Part shown: one piece after another, positions 1-7,290 of the stretch | Position numbering within the stretch: the stretch's first letter is position 1 | Layout of the letters: every line of letters begins with the position of its first letter | NCBI GenBank assembly: GCA_030631085.1 | Contig: DAOVLV010000011.1 | Span: 1-14,020 of the forward strand | Length of the DNA stretch: 14,020 bases | Direction: 5' to 3' | Source: Planctomycetales bacterium | GTDB taxonomy: Bacteria; Planctomycetota; Phycisphaerae; SM23-33 | The notes under the pieces: model-generated | Databases searched by the model: none | What the model was told of the DNA's origin: nothing | The model's input: only the letters and a program-made list of their open reading frames with translations | Made by a program: the position numbers and the translations under genes

Positions 1-1005
1 TCAACACTGAGAAAAAAGAGTTCCGATGAAATGTGGGGAAGAACGCAAAAACGGTGGATGGAATGGTACAAGAAGACCGAGTTCAAGGAAATCGACATCG
101 GCGAGGGAAAACCTTATGCAGGACTGTCGAAAGTCATACCCGGGGGCGAAAAAATCACGAACAGTAGCGATAAAAAGTGGAGCAAGGACCTGGAGTTAAG
201 CCGGCTTCGATTGAAAAGTCTGGAGGTCGGCTTTGCCGTCGATAGCACCGGGTCAATGGGGAGCGTTGTCCAGTGGATAAAACGCGACGTGGTCAGGATG
301 ATGCGAGCGTTTGAACTGATCAGCCGGGAACCTCGGATCAGCGTTCTGCTTTATCGCGACCACGGCGACGCATACGTCGTCCAGGGCGTTCCCCTGCTCG
401 ATAGCGGCGAAAAACTCGCATATTCACTCCGCAATGCCGGCGCAAAAGGCGGTGGGGATATCCCCGAAGCCGTCTATGAAGCCCTTTACACCATCGTCAA
501 AAGGCAGAAGTGGTCGAAGAGTTCAACCGCCCGGAAAGTAGTCGTTCTCGTCGGCGACGCGCCGCCTCAGCAAAAGAGCCTGAAAAAAATCGAGAAGTTG
601 GTAACAAAGGCTACGGAAAAACGATTCCGCTTCTTCTGCGTCAAGGTTCGCACTCCCTACCGTCGTCTAACCAAACTTCCCAATTACGACAGCGCCCTGG
701 CGACATTCGACAAGATTGCCAAACTGGGTAACGGCAAAAGTATATGGGTCGATTTCAGGGGACGTTACCACAGTTCGCGATGGATGGGCGTCGCCCCGCC
801 GAAAGACGATAAAGACTCCGGAAGGGTCATACTTCGCGAAGTGCTCAAGGCCCTGCTGGAAGAAGGGTACCGTGACCGGGTGGAACCGTTCGTCGATGTC
901 CTGATCGAGTACGTCGAAACGCCGGTAAAAGAGAAACGCTTCCCATTCGACGAATACGTTCCAAGCACCAGCAGCCACAAATGGACAGACCCGCAGGCGA
1001 GATGA
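1..1005 (+). CDS. VWA-domain protein, 5' end outside the window
   Basis: The reading frame is open from base 1 to the TGA at 1003-1005. The ATG at 31 has no clear Shine-Dalgarno sequence, so the true start probably lies upstream and the gene is partial. Counting from that ATG, a von Willebrand factor A fold begins near residue 65. The metal-ion-dependent adhesion site is D71-S-T-G-S75, followed by a YRDHGD segment (108-113), GGGDIPEA (140-147) and VLVGDAPP (172-179). This pattern is typical of a bacterial VWA subfamily that binds Mg2+ and mediates protein-protein contact. No membrane segment or signal peptide is visible in the part seen; residues 1-60 are charged. Its partner is unknown and its only neighbour here is a convergent transporter gene. 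The VWA call is firm. The cellular role is not known, and the missing N-terminus could hold another domain. Confidence 0.85.
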   Translation, partial: STLRKKSSDEMWGRTQKRWMEWYKKTEFKEIDIGEGKPYAGLSKVIPGGEKITNSSDKKWSKDLELSRLRLKSLEVGFAVDSTGSMGSVVQWIKRDVVRMMRAFELISREPRISVLLYRDHGDAYVVQGVPLLDSGEKLAYSLRNAGAKGGGDIPEAVYEALYTIVKRQKWSKSSTARKVVVLVGDAPPQQKSLKKIEKLVTKATEKRFRFFCVKVRTPYRRLTKLPNYDSALATFDKIAKLGNGKSIWVDFRGRYHSSRWMGVAPPKDDKDSGRVILREVLKALLEEGYRDRVEPFVDVLIEYVETPVKEKRFPFDEYVPSTSSHKWTDPQAR

Positions 1006-1008
1006 CGG

Positions 1009-1048
1009 ACCGGAATACCGGATTACCGTGAGACTGGATTACCGGAAG
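1009..1048. repeat. Degenerate 8-nt tandem array (5 units)
   Basis: Five consecutive 8-base units follow the stop codon of the VWA gene. They resemble ACCGGATT (ACCGGAAT, ACCGGATT, ACCGTGAG, ACTGGATT, ACCGGAAG). The array sits in the convergent spacer between two genes. The phase is exact although the units differ from one another. It is too short and lacks the spacers needed for a CRISPR array. Confidence 0.7.
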
Positions 1049-1089
1049 TCCTGATATGGTATTTATGGCTTGCTCGTTTCCACGTAGTG

Positions 1090-2424
1090 TTACTGGGGGA
1101 AGCGAGGCGTGTGGCGGATGTCTTTGACAAACCGCAGCAGGGTGAGCGCCGCCAGAAGCGTCAATCCGCTCAAACCAAGCATGATCTGAAAAACGTTCAA
1201 TTCCACCCCGGCTACGGTTGTGGACCAGTCGGCCGATACAGCCGACAGAACGCCCCCAGCCACAAGCGGCGCTGCCGACGGACCGACGAATATCAGGATA
1301 TTCGCCAGGCACAGGAAGAACGCCCGCCCCCTATCCGGCGTCAGGTGGAACAGTTGGGTTGTGCAGGCGAGGAATCCGCCCGCACGGGCAGCACCAGCCA
1401 GAATCAACGCAGCGGGCATGAGGAACCTTGCCTGATTGCGAGGCAGCATCCCGATACCGACAGCCGAAAAACACACTACGCACAACAACAGGTGAGTGGC
1501 GACAAAGACTCGCTTTGTACCTATGCGATCGACGAGTTGCCCACCAATCAGAAGCGCCAGGATCGTCCCCAGCATCGTAAAACCCGTGATGATAATGTTC
1601 TCGTTCGTCGGGAATCCCATATACCTCATGTAAAGCACCAGAGGCTGGCCGAGAAAACCGATGCAAAGCCCCACAATGGCGAAATACCCGCAGAAGATCA
1701 GGACGTCCTTCCGGCGAAGGAGGTTTGAGATGTGTTTTCTCCAGTCGCCGAAATCGTCCTGATCGACGCCCGATTCGGCAACGACGGGAATTCTGGAAAC
1801 GAAATAATTACGAAGCATCACCAGCGAAGCAGCCACGACTATGACGACCTGGAATCGCCAGGTCGCCGGCGACTTTCCAAGGAACAGGCCCGCAGCGACG
1901 ATCGCGACAAATACCGAGGTGCTCCACCATGCTCGCATTTTTCCGATGAACCGCCCTCGGCTGTCGGCTGGGATAGTGTCGTGGAGAATCGGGAACCAGA
2001 AAGTAAAACCGCTCTGCCCGATTGCGACGGCGACAAAAACGGTCAACACAACCGCCCGGGCAGTTGACGCTCCGATTCCCATAACAACAGGAAAAAAAGC
2101 CGCTGCGGCCATGGTTAGCGCATAAACCGTCCAGCAGCGGAGCATGAATTTTTTACCGTTCGCCGGATGTACCCGCAACGAGACGGGAATCTGAACGATG
2201 CGTGCAAATCCGACCGTCGCCCCAAGCAGCATAGCCAAGCCGTCCGAACCGCCGAGATGCTTGATGAACAAGGTTCCGAAACCCGACCGGATAAGCAGCA
2301 TTATCAGGACGGCGCCTGCCGATGAACCGAGATAGATATACCGCATCCCACGACGCTGCTGGGCGGGGCTTAGTCCGGCACCGCTTCTGGAGTCTATAGC
2401 AGATGTAATCGCTTCGCGGCGCAT
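1090..2424 (-). CDS. MFS-type membrane transporter
   Basis: This 444-residue integral membrane protein has about 12 hydrophobic segments in two halves, the size and layout of the major facilitator superfamily. The second half has a motif-A-like loop, GGQLVDRIGTKRV (294-306). The halves echo each other with IPADSRGRF (151-159) and LTPDRGRAF (361-369), which fits the pseudo-twofold symmetry of the family. A hydrophilic central loop lies near 212-240. The substrate cannot be told from sequence. No good Shine-Dalgarno precedes the ATG at 2424, and the Met at residue 27 (codon 2344-2346) is an alternative start just before the first membrane helix. The gene lies 53 bases downstream of the KPEV-repeat lipoprotein gene on the same strand, so co-transcription is possible. 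Inner-membrane location is inferred. Confidence 0.85.
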   Translation of the reverse strand: MRREAITSAIDSRSGAGLSPAQQRRGMRYIYLGSSAGAVLIMLLIRSGFGTLFIKHLGGSDGLAMLLGATVGFARIVQIPVSLRVHPANGKKFMLRCWTVYALTMAAAAFFPVVMGIGASTARAVVLTVFVAVAIGQSGFTFWFPILHDTIPADSRGRFIGKMRAWWSTSVFVAIVAAGLFLGKSPATWRFQVVIVVAASLVMLRNYFVSRIPVVAESGVDQDDFGDWRKHISNLLRRKDVLIFCGYFAIVGLCIGFLGQPLVLYMRYMGFPTNENIIITGFTMLGTILALLIGGQLVDRIGTKRVFVATHLLLCVVCFSAVGIGMLPRNQARFLMPAALILAGAARAGGFLACTTQLFHLTPDRGRAFFLCLANILIFVGPSAAPLVAGGVLSAVSADWSTTVAGVELNVFQIMLGLSGLTLLAALTLLRFVKDIRHTPRFPQ

Positions 2425-2431
2425 TTGTCAG

Positions 2432-2454
2432 CATAAAACCGGTGAACCCGGGTT
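2432..2454 (-). terminator. Weak hairpin plus T-run between lipoprotein and transporter genes
   Basis: Read on the minus strand, downstream of the lipoprotein stop codon, a short stem (AACC-GG against CC-GGTT with one bulged C) is followed by TTTT. It is short and the T-run is minimal, so it may only attenuate, or may not function at all. Confidence 0.25.
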
Positions 2455-2477
2455 AGAGGTACGATCTTGCGGGCCTC

Positions 2478-3212
2478 TCATCCGCCTTTTTTGAATTCGA
2501 CCAGTTCCATCAGAACCTGCATTTTACCGGTTTCGACGTCGGAGATAGTTTTAACCATTCCTCCGGGTATTTCTTCTGATGTCCAGGTCTTGGTCGTCAT
2601 TGTCCTTTCGCGCGGTTTCATTTTCAGTTCCATCACCTTGCACTTGATCTTTTTCCCGGCGATGGTAAGCGTTTCGGTTCCGAGGTCTTTCATTTCGGGT
2701 TTGATTGTGGCTTCGGCGACGGGGGTTTTGAAAGGCTGGGCGAAGCGGGGCATCTTCTGCTCCGACGATGGCATCTTTTGGTCGCCCATCTTAATAGTCA
2801 TCTTCACATAGGCGAACTGTTCGTCAACCTTTGTAACCACCATCGTCCGGGTCATGTTGTTGGACATCTTGTACTTGACCATATCGCCGACCTTGGCGTT
2901 GCCCCATGGTGTCTTCTGCTTGCCTACAGGCTTAGGTTCCGGTTTCACCTCCGGCTTGACTTCAGGCTTTACCTCAGGTTTGACTTCAGGTTTGACTTCA
3001 GGTTTGACCTCAGGCTTTACTTCGGGTTTTACCTCGGGCTTTACTTCAGGTTTCACCTCAGGTTTCACTTCAGGTTTCACTTCGGGTTTGGCGACGGTTT
3101 CCTTGTCCTGCTTGGGGGGTGTTTTCGTTTCCTCTTCCTTCCCGCATCCCGCGAGAATCAGTCCTGTAACAAGAAGCATAGCGCACAGCGTGGTAAACAT
3201 TTTGGTTTTCAT
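2478..3212 (-). CDS. Lipoprotein with 12 KPEV repeats
   Basis: From the chosen ATG at 3210-3212 the protein has 244 residues. It starts with a lipoprotein signal peptide: MKTK, a hydrophobic stretch, then the lipobox LAGC with C23 as the lipidated residue. That start has AAAGGA 8 bases upstream; an in-frame ATG at 3254 would add 14 polar residues before the signal peptide and is unlikely. After C23 comes a charged stretch, then twelve perfect KPEV tetrapeptides ending in KPEPKP. A C-terminal globular domain follows, beginning WGNAKVGDMVKYKM and containing LTIAGKKIKCKV and KTWTSEEIPGGMVK. Repeats of this kind usually form an extended, rigid, charge-alternating spacer that holds a domain away from a membrane or wall. 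The C-terminal domain resembles uncharacterised planctomycete lipoprotein domains as I remember them; its function is unknown. Membrane side is inferred. Confidence 0.85.
   Translation of the reverse strand: MKTKMFTTLCAMLLVTGLILAGCGKEEETKTPPKQDKETVAKPEVKPEVKPEVKPEVKPEVKPEVKPEVKPEVKPEVKPEVKPEVKPEVKPEPKPVGKQKTPWGNAKVGDMVKYKMSNNMTRTMVVTKVDEQFAYVKMTIKMGDQKMPSSEQKMPRFAQPFKTPVAEATIKPEMKDLGTETLTIAGKKIKCKVMELKMKPRERTMTTKTWTSEEIPGGMVKTISDVETGKMQVLMELVEFKKGG
2941..3084 (-). repeat. 12-nt coding repeat (12 units, KPEV)
   Basis: Twelve back-to-back 12-base units encode KPEV. Eleven of the twelve differ at synonymous positions, and only the two neighbours at 2977-3000 are identical. The amino acid sequence is perfectly kept while the DNA has drifted. 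This points to selection on the peptide rather than very recent slippage. Confidence 0.95.
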
Positions 3213-3220
3213 GGTAAGTT

Positions 3221-3226
3221 TCCTTT
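3221..3226 (-). promoter_or_regulatory. Ribosome binding site of the KPEV lipoprotein
   Basis: AAAGGA on the minus strand lies 8 bases before the ATG at 3212. It selects this start over the longer in-frame ATG at 3254. Confidence 0.7.
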
Positions 3227-3335
3227 CATGAGTTAGAGCCGGGTTGGTTGACATGTCATTTTACCTCGGGATGAAACCTAATCTTGATTATCCGCGTCAA
3301 TTGGCGATTGTCAATCGTAATATAGTAAGTCAAAT

Positions 3336-3370
3336 CAATCCGCAATCCACAATCCGCAATCCGCAATTGT
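3336..3370. repeat. Degenerate 7-nt tandem array (5 units)
   Basis: Four heptamers CAATCCG/CAATCCA in exact phase, plus a fifth diverged unit CAATTGT, run up to the mutS stop codon at 3370-3372. The array lies just past the 3' end of mutS. The rest of the 3213-3369 spacer is AT-rich and shows nothing else that I can name. Confidence 0.8.
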
Positions 3371-6015
3371 TACAGTTCGCTTTTTAGTTTTCGCAGCAGG
3401 TCGAGGGCTTGCATCGGCGTCATGTCGTTCAGGTCGGCAGCCTTGATTTCGCGGGCGATGCGCGAGGCGGGGTCGGCGAAGAGGTTCATCTGGGCAGCGG
3501 CCAGTCTGGCGCGTTCAGCCAGTTCGGGCATGTCCAGCCCCTCAGCCAGATGCGCCTGTAATTGCGGCAGGATGGTTTTTGCGCGGTCGATTACGTCTTT
3601 CGGAACGCCGGCAAGACGGGCTACGTGCACGCCGTAGGACTGGTCCGTCCCGCCGGGGATAATTTTGTGCAGGAAGACGACCTCGTCTGCCCACTCGCGG
3701 ACGGAGACGTTGAGGTTGGATGTGCCGTCCAGCAGGTCTTCCAGTTCGGTCAGTTCGTGGTAGTGCGTCGCGAAGAGCGTGCGGCACTTGACTCGCAGCG
3801 CGATGTGCTCGCATATCGCCCACGCCAGCGCAAGCCCGTCGCAGGTGCTCGTGCCCCTGCCAACCTCGTCGAGAATGACCAGCGATTTGTCAGTGGCGTT
3901 GTTGAGGATGTTGGCGGTCTCGATCATTTCGACCATGAAGGTCGATAGACCGGCTGTCAGTTCGTCGGCTGCTCCGACGCGGGTGAAGATGCGGTCGGTG
4001 ATTCCGATGGTGGCCTGCTCGGCTGGGATAAAGCATCCGGTCTGTGCGAGCAGTACGAGGATGGCCGTCTGGCGGATGTAGGTGCTTTTGCCGGACATGT
4101 TCGGGCCTGTGATAATCAGGAGGCGGTTATCGCGAGCGTCCATATGCACGTCGTTGGGGACGAATTTCTCTTCGAGCGTCTGGTCGAGGACGGGGTGCTT
4201 TCCGCCGGCGATGTGCAGGATATTTTCCTGTGTGATTGTCGGGCGGTGGTAGTTCCGTTCGATGGCGAGGTGCGCGAATGCAGCCAATACGTCCAGTGTG
4301 GCGATGGCTTCGGCAGCGGCCTGGAATTGCGCGACGTACCCGCTCAATTCGACGCGGACCTGCTCGAAGAGTTTTGCTTCCAGTATTTTGGCGCGTTCAA
4401 CGGCGGTCAGGGCTTCGGACTCGAATCGTTTCAGTTCGTCGGTGATGTACCGCTCGGCGTTTTTGAGCGTCTGTTTGCGGACGAAATCGGCGGGAACCTT
4501 ATCGGCGTTGGCGTGGCTGACTTCGAGGTAGTATCCGAAGACCCGGTTGTATCCGACCTTCAGGTTCGCTATTCCGGTCTGGTTGACCAGGCTTACCTGG
4601 TAATCCGCCAGCCAGGTTTGTCCGTCGGTACCGACGCGGCGAAGGTGGTCGAGTTGTTCGTCGAATCCGTCGGCTATGACGCCGCCCTCGCGGAGAACCG
4701 GCGGGCAGTCGGGGCTTATCGCACGTGCGATTAAATCGGCTGATGCATCCAGGCCTGTGGCGAATTTGGCGGTTTGGTCCGTTATCAGTTCGCTACGGCT
4801 ATCGGTCAGCAGTTTGCCGAGTTCCGGAAGCAGGTGCAGCGTCTGTCCAAGTCCCAGCAGTTCTCGCGGGCGGATGCGGGCGAGTGAGATATTGGACGCG
4901 ATCCGGTCGATTTGGCTCATACCGTCGAGCAGGCCTCGAAGCCTTGCCAGGCGCGACCCGTCGGAGGCCAGTTCTTCGACTGCGTCCTGACGAGCGACGA
5001 TGGCGGAGTACGACCGCATAGGCCAGGTCAGCCAACGCTCCAGCATCCGTGCGCCCATTCCGGTAGCGGTCCGGTCGATGGTTTCGATCAGCGAACCGGC
5101 CCGTCGTCCCGCTCGCAGTGTGCGGAGGATTTCCAGGCAGCGGATCGTGTTGCCGTCCATTATTACCCGGTCGTTCCGGTCGAACCGGCGGAGCGAGCCA
5201 ATATGGGCAAGGGCGGTTTTCTGGGTCGCACGCAGGTAGTCGATAACAGCCCCTGCCGCAGAAAGCGATGCGTCGTATGTGTCAAAACCGAATCCTGCCA
5301 ATGTTTCGGTTCCAAAGTGTTCCTTGAGCAGTTCCTGTGCGCTGTGCGCGTCGAACGCCCACGGGCCGCAGGCGGTAACGGATGAACCTATGCTCTGACG
5401 CAGCGACTGGCGGAGTTCCGGCGAATCCATCGCGGAACCTTCAGGGACGATAACCTCGGCAGGGCGTATGCGGATAAGTTCGTCCATCGCGTGATCTGCC
5501 GGCGCGAGCATCGCTTCGAACCTGCCTGAAGATACCTCCACCCACGCAATCCCGACCTGGCGCGATGCCTGCGGCTTATCTTGCGGATCGAACACTGCTG
5601 CGAGGTAGTTTCCTTCGCGCTGCTCCAGGAGGTTCTCTTCGGTCAGCGTTCCGGGCGTTACGAGGCGTACCACGTCGCGCTTGACGACGCCTTTGGCCTG
5701 CTTCGGATCCTCGACCTGCTCGCAGATAGCGACGCGCCGACCTGCGCGGACGAGTTTGGCGAGGTACGAGTCAAGGGCGTGGTAGGGGATGCCCGCGAGT
5801 GGAATTGCCGCCGGCCCCTTATTTCGGCTTGTGAGGGTCAGTCCGAGGATATTGCTGGCGATTTTGGCGTCTTCGTAGAACATTTCGTAGAAGTCGCCCA
5901 TCCGGAAAAAGAGGATGTAGTCCGGGTACTGCTGCTTAAATTGCCGGTACTGTTTCATCGCCGGCGTTTCAGGTTGTGGGGGTTTTTCCGCGCTCACGAC
6001 GGGGATGATAGACAA
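3370..6015 (-). CDS. mutS: DNA mismatch repair ATPase MutS
   Basis: This is a full-length 881-residue MutS, the dimeric clamp that finds mispairs and recruits MutL. The N-terminal mismatch-binding motif is F42-Y43-E44 in GDFYEMF. The connector, lever and clamp regions follow. The C-terminal ATPase has the Walker A motif GPNMSGKST (about 637-645), the Walker B/signature ILDEVGRGTST (about 713-724) and the THYHEL switch, and the protein ends with the usual helical tail. The first codon is TTG at 6013-6015; an in-frame TGA lies three codons upstream. A GTG (residue 7) and an ATG (residue 20) are alternatives, but TPAMKQY at 17-23 aligns with the usual family start TPMMxQY, so ATG20 would clip the conserved N-terminus. 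None of these starts has a clear Shine-Dalgarno. The gene lies downstream of ykgJ on the same strand. No mutL is seen nearby. Confidence 0.97.
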   Translation of the reverse strand: MSIIPVVSAEKPPQPETPAMKQYRQFKQQYPDYILFFRMGDFYEMFYEDAKIASNILGLTLTSRNKGPAAIPLAGIPYHALDSYLAKLVRAGRRVAICEQVEDPKQAKGVVKRDVVRLVTPGTLTEENLLEQREGNYLAAVFDPQDKPQASRQVGIAWVEVSSGRFEAMLAPADHAMDELIRIRPAEVIVPEGSAMDSPELRQSLRQSIGSSVTACGPWAFDAHSAQELLKEHFGTETLAGFGFDTYDASLSAAGAVIDYLRATQKTALAHIGSLRRFDRNDRVIMDGNTIRCLEILRTLRAGRRAGSLIETIDRTATGMGARMLERWLTWPMRSYSAIVARQDAVEELASDGSRLARLRGLLDGMSQIDRIASNISLARIRPRELLGLGQTLHLLPELGKLLTDSRSELITDQTAKFATGLDASADLIARAISPDCPPVLREGGVIADGFDEQLDHLRRVGTDGQTWLADYQVSLVNQTGIANLKVGYNRVFGYYLEVSHANADKVPADFVRKQTLKNAERYITDELKRFESEALTAVERAKILEAKLFEQVRVELSGYVAQFQAAAEAIATLDVLAAFAHLAIERNYHRPTITQENILHIAGGKHPVLDQTLEEKFVPNDVHMDARDNRLLIITGPNMSGKSTYIRQTAILVLLAQTGCFIPAEQATIGITDRIFTRVGAADELTAGLSTFMVEMIETANILNNATDKSLVILDEVGRGTSTCDGLALAWAICEHIALRVKCRTLFATHYHELTELEDLLDGTSNLNVSVREWADEVVFLHKIIPGGTDQSYGVHVARLAGVPKDVIDRAKTILPQLQAHLAEGLDMPELAERARLAAAQMNLFADPASRIAREIKAADLNDMTPMQALDLLRKLKSEL

Positions 6016-6045
6016 CGCAGAGAGTCAGAGCAAGCCCCTGCGATG

Positions 6046-6093
6046 GATTGGTTGATTGGTTGACTGGTTGATTGGTGAATTGGTGAATCAGTT
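6046..6093. repeat. Degenerate 8-nt tandem array (6 units)
   Basis: Six octamers in exact phase resemble GATTGGTT: two GATTGGTT, then GACTGGTT, GATTGGTG, AATTGGTG and AATCAGTT. The array lies 30 bases upstream of the mutS start, so it should sit in the mutS leader or promoter if mutS has its own transcript. Confidence 0.85.
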
Positions 6094-6105
6094 TTTTCTG
6101 TTTTC

Positions 6106-6140
6106 CCCTATTCCCTACGCCCTATGACCTACTCCCTGCT
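6106..6140. repeat. Degenerate 7-nt tandem array (5 units)
   Basis: Five heptamers resemble CCCTAYK: CCCTATT, CCCTACG, CCCTATG, ACCTACT and CCCTGCT. The array starts 12 bases from the octamer array and ends one base before the ykgJ stop codon at 6142-6144. Together the two arrays fill most of the ykgJ-mutS spacer. Confidence 0.8.
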
Positions 6141-6141
6141 T

Positions 6142-6978
6142 TTAAGCTGCGAGTCGGTGACGGGCGGACAGGTCGTGGACTGTTGCGATGAAACATTCGA
6201 AAAGAGCCGGTGCAGGCCATTTGCGACGGGCACGCTCGTGGTTAATCTGACGCCATGACGGTGCGAAGGGAAGCATTACCGATTCGAGGCTAAGGTCTTC
6301 AGCCTCCCCAGCCAGTCTGCCCAAGGCCTCAACGATGCTGAAAGGCGGTTCTATCGGTTTGGCCTGATCGCTGTTTGCGGGCAGGCAGTGTTCGACTGAT
6401 GAGGAAACCATGTGCTCCCGGCAGGCGATGGGGCGGAGCGGATAAATCGTGCAGGCCTCATGCTTCAGGAACGGGCAATCAACGTCAATCCCGGCGTACC
6501 AGCGATTGATGGTGTCGGTGGCGTCCTGTGGTTTTTCCCCTGAGGCGACCCGGCCTTGGGGGGTCGGAGGCCGACCTGCATCGAGTATTCGCTGCGCTGC
6601 GTTCACGAACGCGGAAAGAACGTCTCTTTGTTCTTCAGGCTTGATAGCCTGTATCTCGTCCCATATGCGAAACACCTCCGGCGCCGATACGGGTACGAGG
6701 TATCGACAGCACGCGGCACATCCTTTTTCGCAGGGGATATTTCGGCCTGTACGATTAGCGTACTCGATGGTTCGACGCGCGATTTCGTCGGAAAGCGAGC
6801 GGGCTACAGGAACCACGTCAGCCAACCCGGCGGGGCGGTCGGTTACGAAAATTTGACCCTTGAGTGTCTCGTCGTACACCTTCAGGTTGAGATCGATAAT
6901 GGCTGTTTCTTCGGGAAACTGGTTGGTTTCGAGATTATCGCCTTCGAGGATAAGAGATGCTACCGGTTCACACGTCAT
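6142..6978 (-). CDS. YkgJ-family cysteine-cluster protein
   Basis: The protein has 278 residues from the ATG at 6976-6978, which is chosen because AGAGGA lies 8 bases upstream. An in-frame ATG at 7056 would add 26 codons across a region that folds into hairpins. The diagnostic pattern is C83-x3-C87-x2-CC (90-91), later C168, C176 in CTIYPLRP and C186 in ACREH. This is the layout of the YkgJ/CxxCxxCC family, a predicted Zn2+ or Fe-S binding domain without a settled biochemical role. Some members have been linked to protein or flagellin modification, but that cannot be carried over here. An N-terminal segment (1-60) without cysteines and a C-terminal helical part flank the cluster. It is cytoplasmic by lack of a signal. 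It sits upstream of mutS and diverges from the chemotaxis operon. Confidence 0.85.
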   Translation of the reverse strand: MTCEPVASLILEGDNLETNQFPEETAIIDLNLKVYDETLKGQIFVTDRPAGLADVVPVARSLSDEIARRTIEYANRTGRNIPCEKGCAACCRYLVPVSAPEVFRIWDEIQAIKPEEQRDVLSAFVNAAQRILDAGRPPTPQGRVASGEKPQDATDTINRWYAGIDVDCPFLKHEACTIYPLRPIACREHMVSSSVEHCLPANSDQAKPIEPPFSIVEALGRLAGEAEDLSLESVMLPFAPSWRQINHERARRKWPAPALFECFIATVHDLSARHRLAA

Positions 6979-6980
6979 AA

Positions 6981-7069
6981 GTAAATTCCTCTTGGGAGCG
7001 GACTTACCGCTCGGGTAATTTACCTCTGACACGGCCCAGGGCGCACAAAGCGCCATGACCCTCCGTGTC
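6981..7069 (-). promoter_or_regulatory. Foldable 5' leader of the ykgJ-type gene
   Basis: Three stems can be drawn in the minus-strand transcript. The first is GACACGG/CCGTGTC (7028-7034 with 7063-7069), with GGCGC/GCGCC inside it (7040-7044 with 7050-7054). The second is a perfect GAGCGG/CCGCTC hairpin with a 5-nt loop (6996-7012). The third is GTAAATT/AATTTAC (6981-6987 with 7017-7023), which encloses the second hairpin and the ribosome binding site. I cannot match it to a known riboswitch class. Translational control of the gene is inference. Confidence 0.45.
6987..6992 (-). promoter_or_regulatory. Ribosome binding site of the ykgJ-type gene
   Basis: AGAGGA on the minus strand lies 8 bases before the ATG at 6978. 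This fixes the start and places the preceding 26 open codons in the leader. Confidence 0.7.
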
Positions 7070-7103
7070 CGAACTGATTTATTTATCGGACAAAACCACA
7101 GAA

Positions 7104-7129
7104 AGGATTATTTACAGTAAGGGATTATT
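7104..7129. repeat. Direct repeat GGATTATTT
   Basis: GGATTATTT occurs at 7104-7112 and again at 7121-7129, 17 bases apart start to start, in the AT-rich spacer between the divergent ykgJ and cheW genes. A shorter GATTATTT lies at 7235-7242. Paired operator half-sites are one reading; chance in AT-rich DNA is another. Confidence 0.35.
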
Positions 7130-7164
7130 TCCTTGCGACTTTCCTGACTTATCAAAGACTTCTT

Positions 7165-7215
7165 TGCCCCTGTCCGCCGACGGGCAGGTGAGCGGAGGGG
7201 CATCCCTTTTTTTTT
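7165..7215 (+). terminator. Rho-independent terminator-like hairpin with T9
   Basis: The stem TGCCCCT/AGGGGCA (7165-7171 with 7196-7202) continues through a 2-nt bulge into CCGC/GCGG (7174-7177 with 7192-7195) around a 14-nt loop. A run of nine T follows at 7207-7215. The T-tract is on the 3' side only for rightward transcription, yet no recognisable rightward gene lies upstream of it. It may end a short unannotated RNA or insulate the chemotaxis promoter. Confidence 0.6.
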
Positions 7216-7263
7216 GCCCAATTCCCTGTATTCAGATTATTTTTGATTTTCTGGTTTTGAAAC

Positions 7264-7290
7264 TAATTCCGCCTCCCTTAATGCCGATAC
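7264..7290 (+). promoter_or_regulatory. Candidate sigma-28 (FliA) promoter for the chemotaxis cluster
   Basis: TAAT (7264-7267), a spacer of exactly 15 bases, then GCCGATAC (7283-7290) match the enterobacterial flagellar consensus TAAA-N15-GCCGATAA at 3 of 4 and 7 of 8 positions. It faces cheW, 199 bases before its ATG, and lies after the T9 hairpin. Sigma-28 control of chemotaxis genes is well known in other bacteria; here it is inference from the match and position. The leader from about 7298 to 7489 also holds a small CTCCC/GGGAG hairpin (7379-7392). Confidence 0.5.

Noticed and set aside
2854..3231. Plus-strand open frame coding for repeated Gly-Phe-Thr-Ser / Gly-Leu-Thr-Ser
   Set aside because: It is the antisense reading of the KPEV repeat, which keeps all frames open. 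The minus-strand gene has a lipobox, a ribosome binding site and a structured C-terminus.
1009..6140. Short tandem arrays as CRISPR
   Set aside because: Units are 7-8 bases with no unique spacers, and no cas gene is present.
6979..7056. 26-codon N-terminal extension of the YkgJ-type protein
   Set aside because: The downstream ATG at 6978 has the well-placed AGAGGA, and the extension lies over stable hairpins. GGAGG before 7056 is too close to that ATG for normal spacing.
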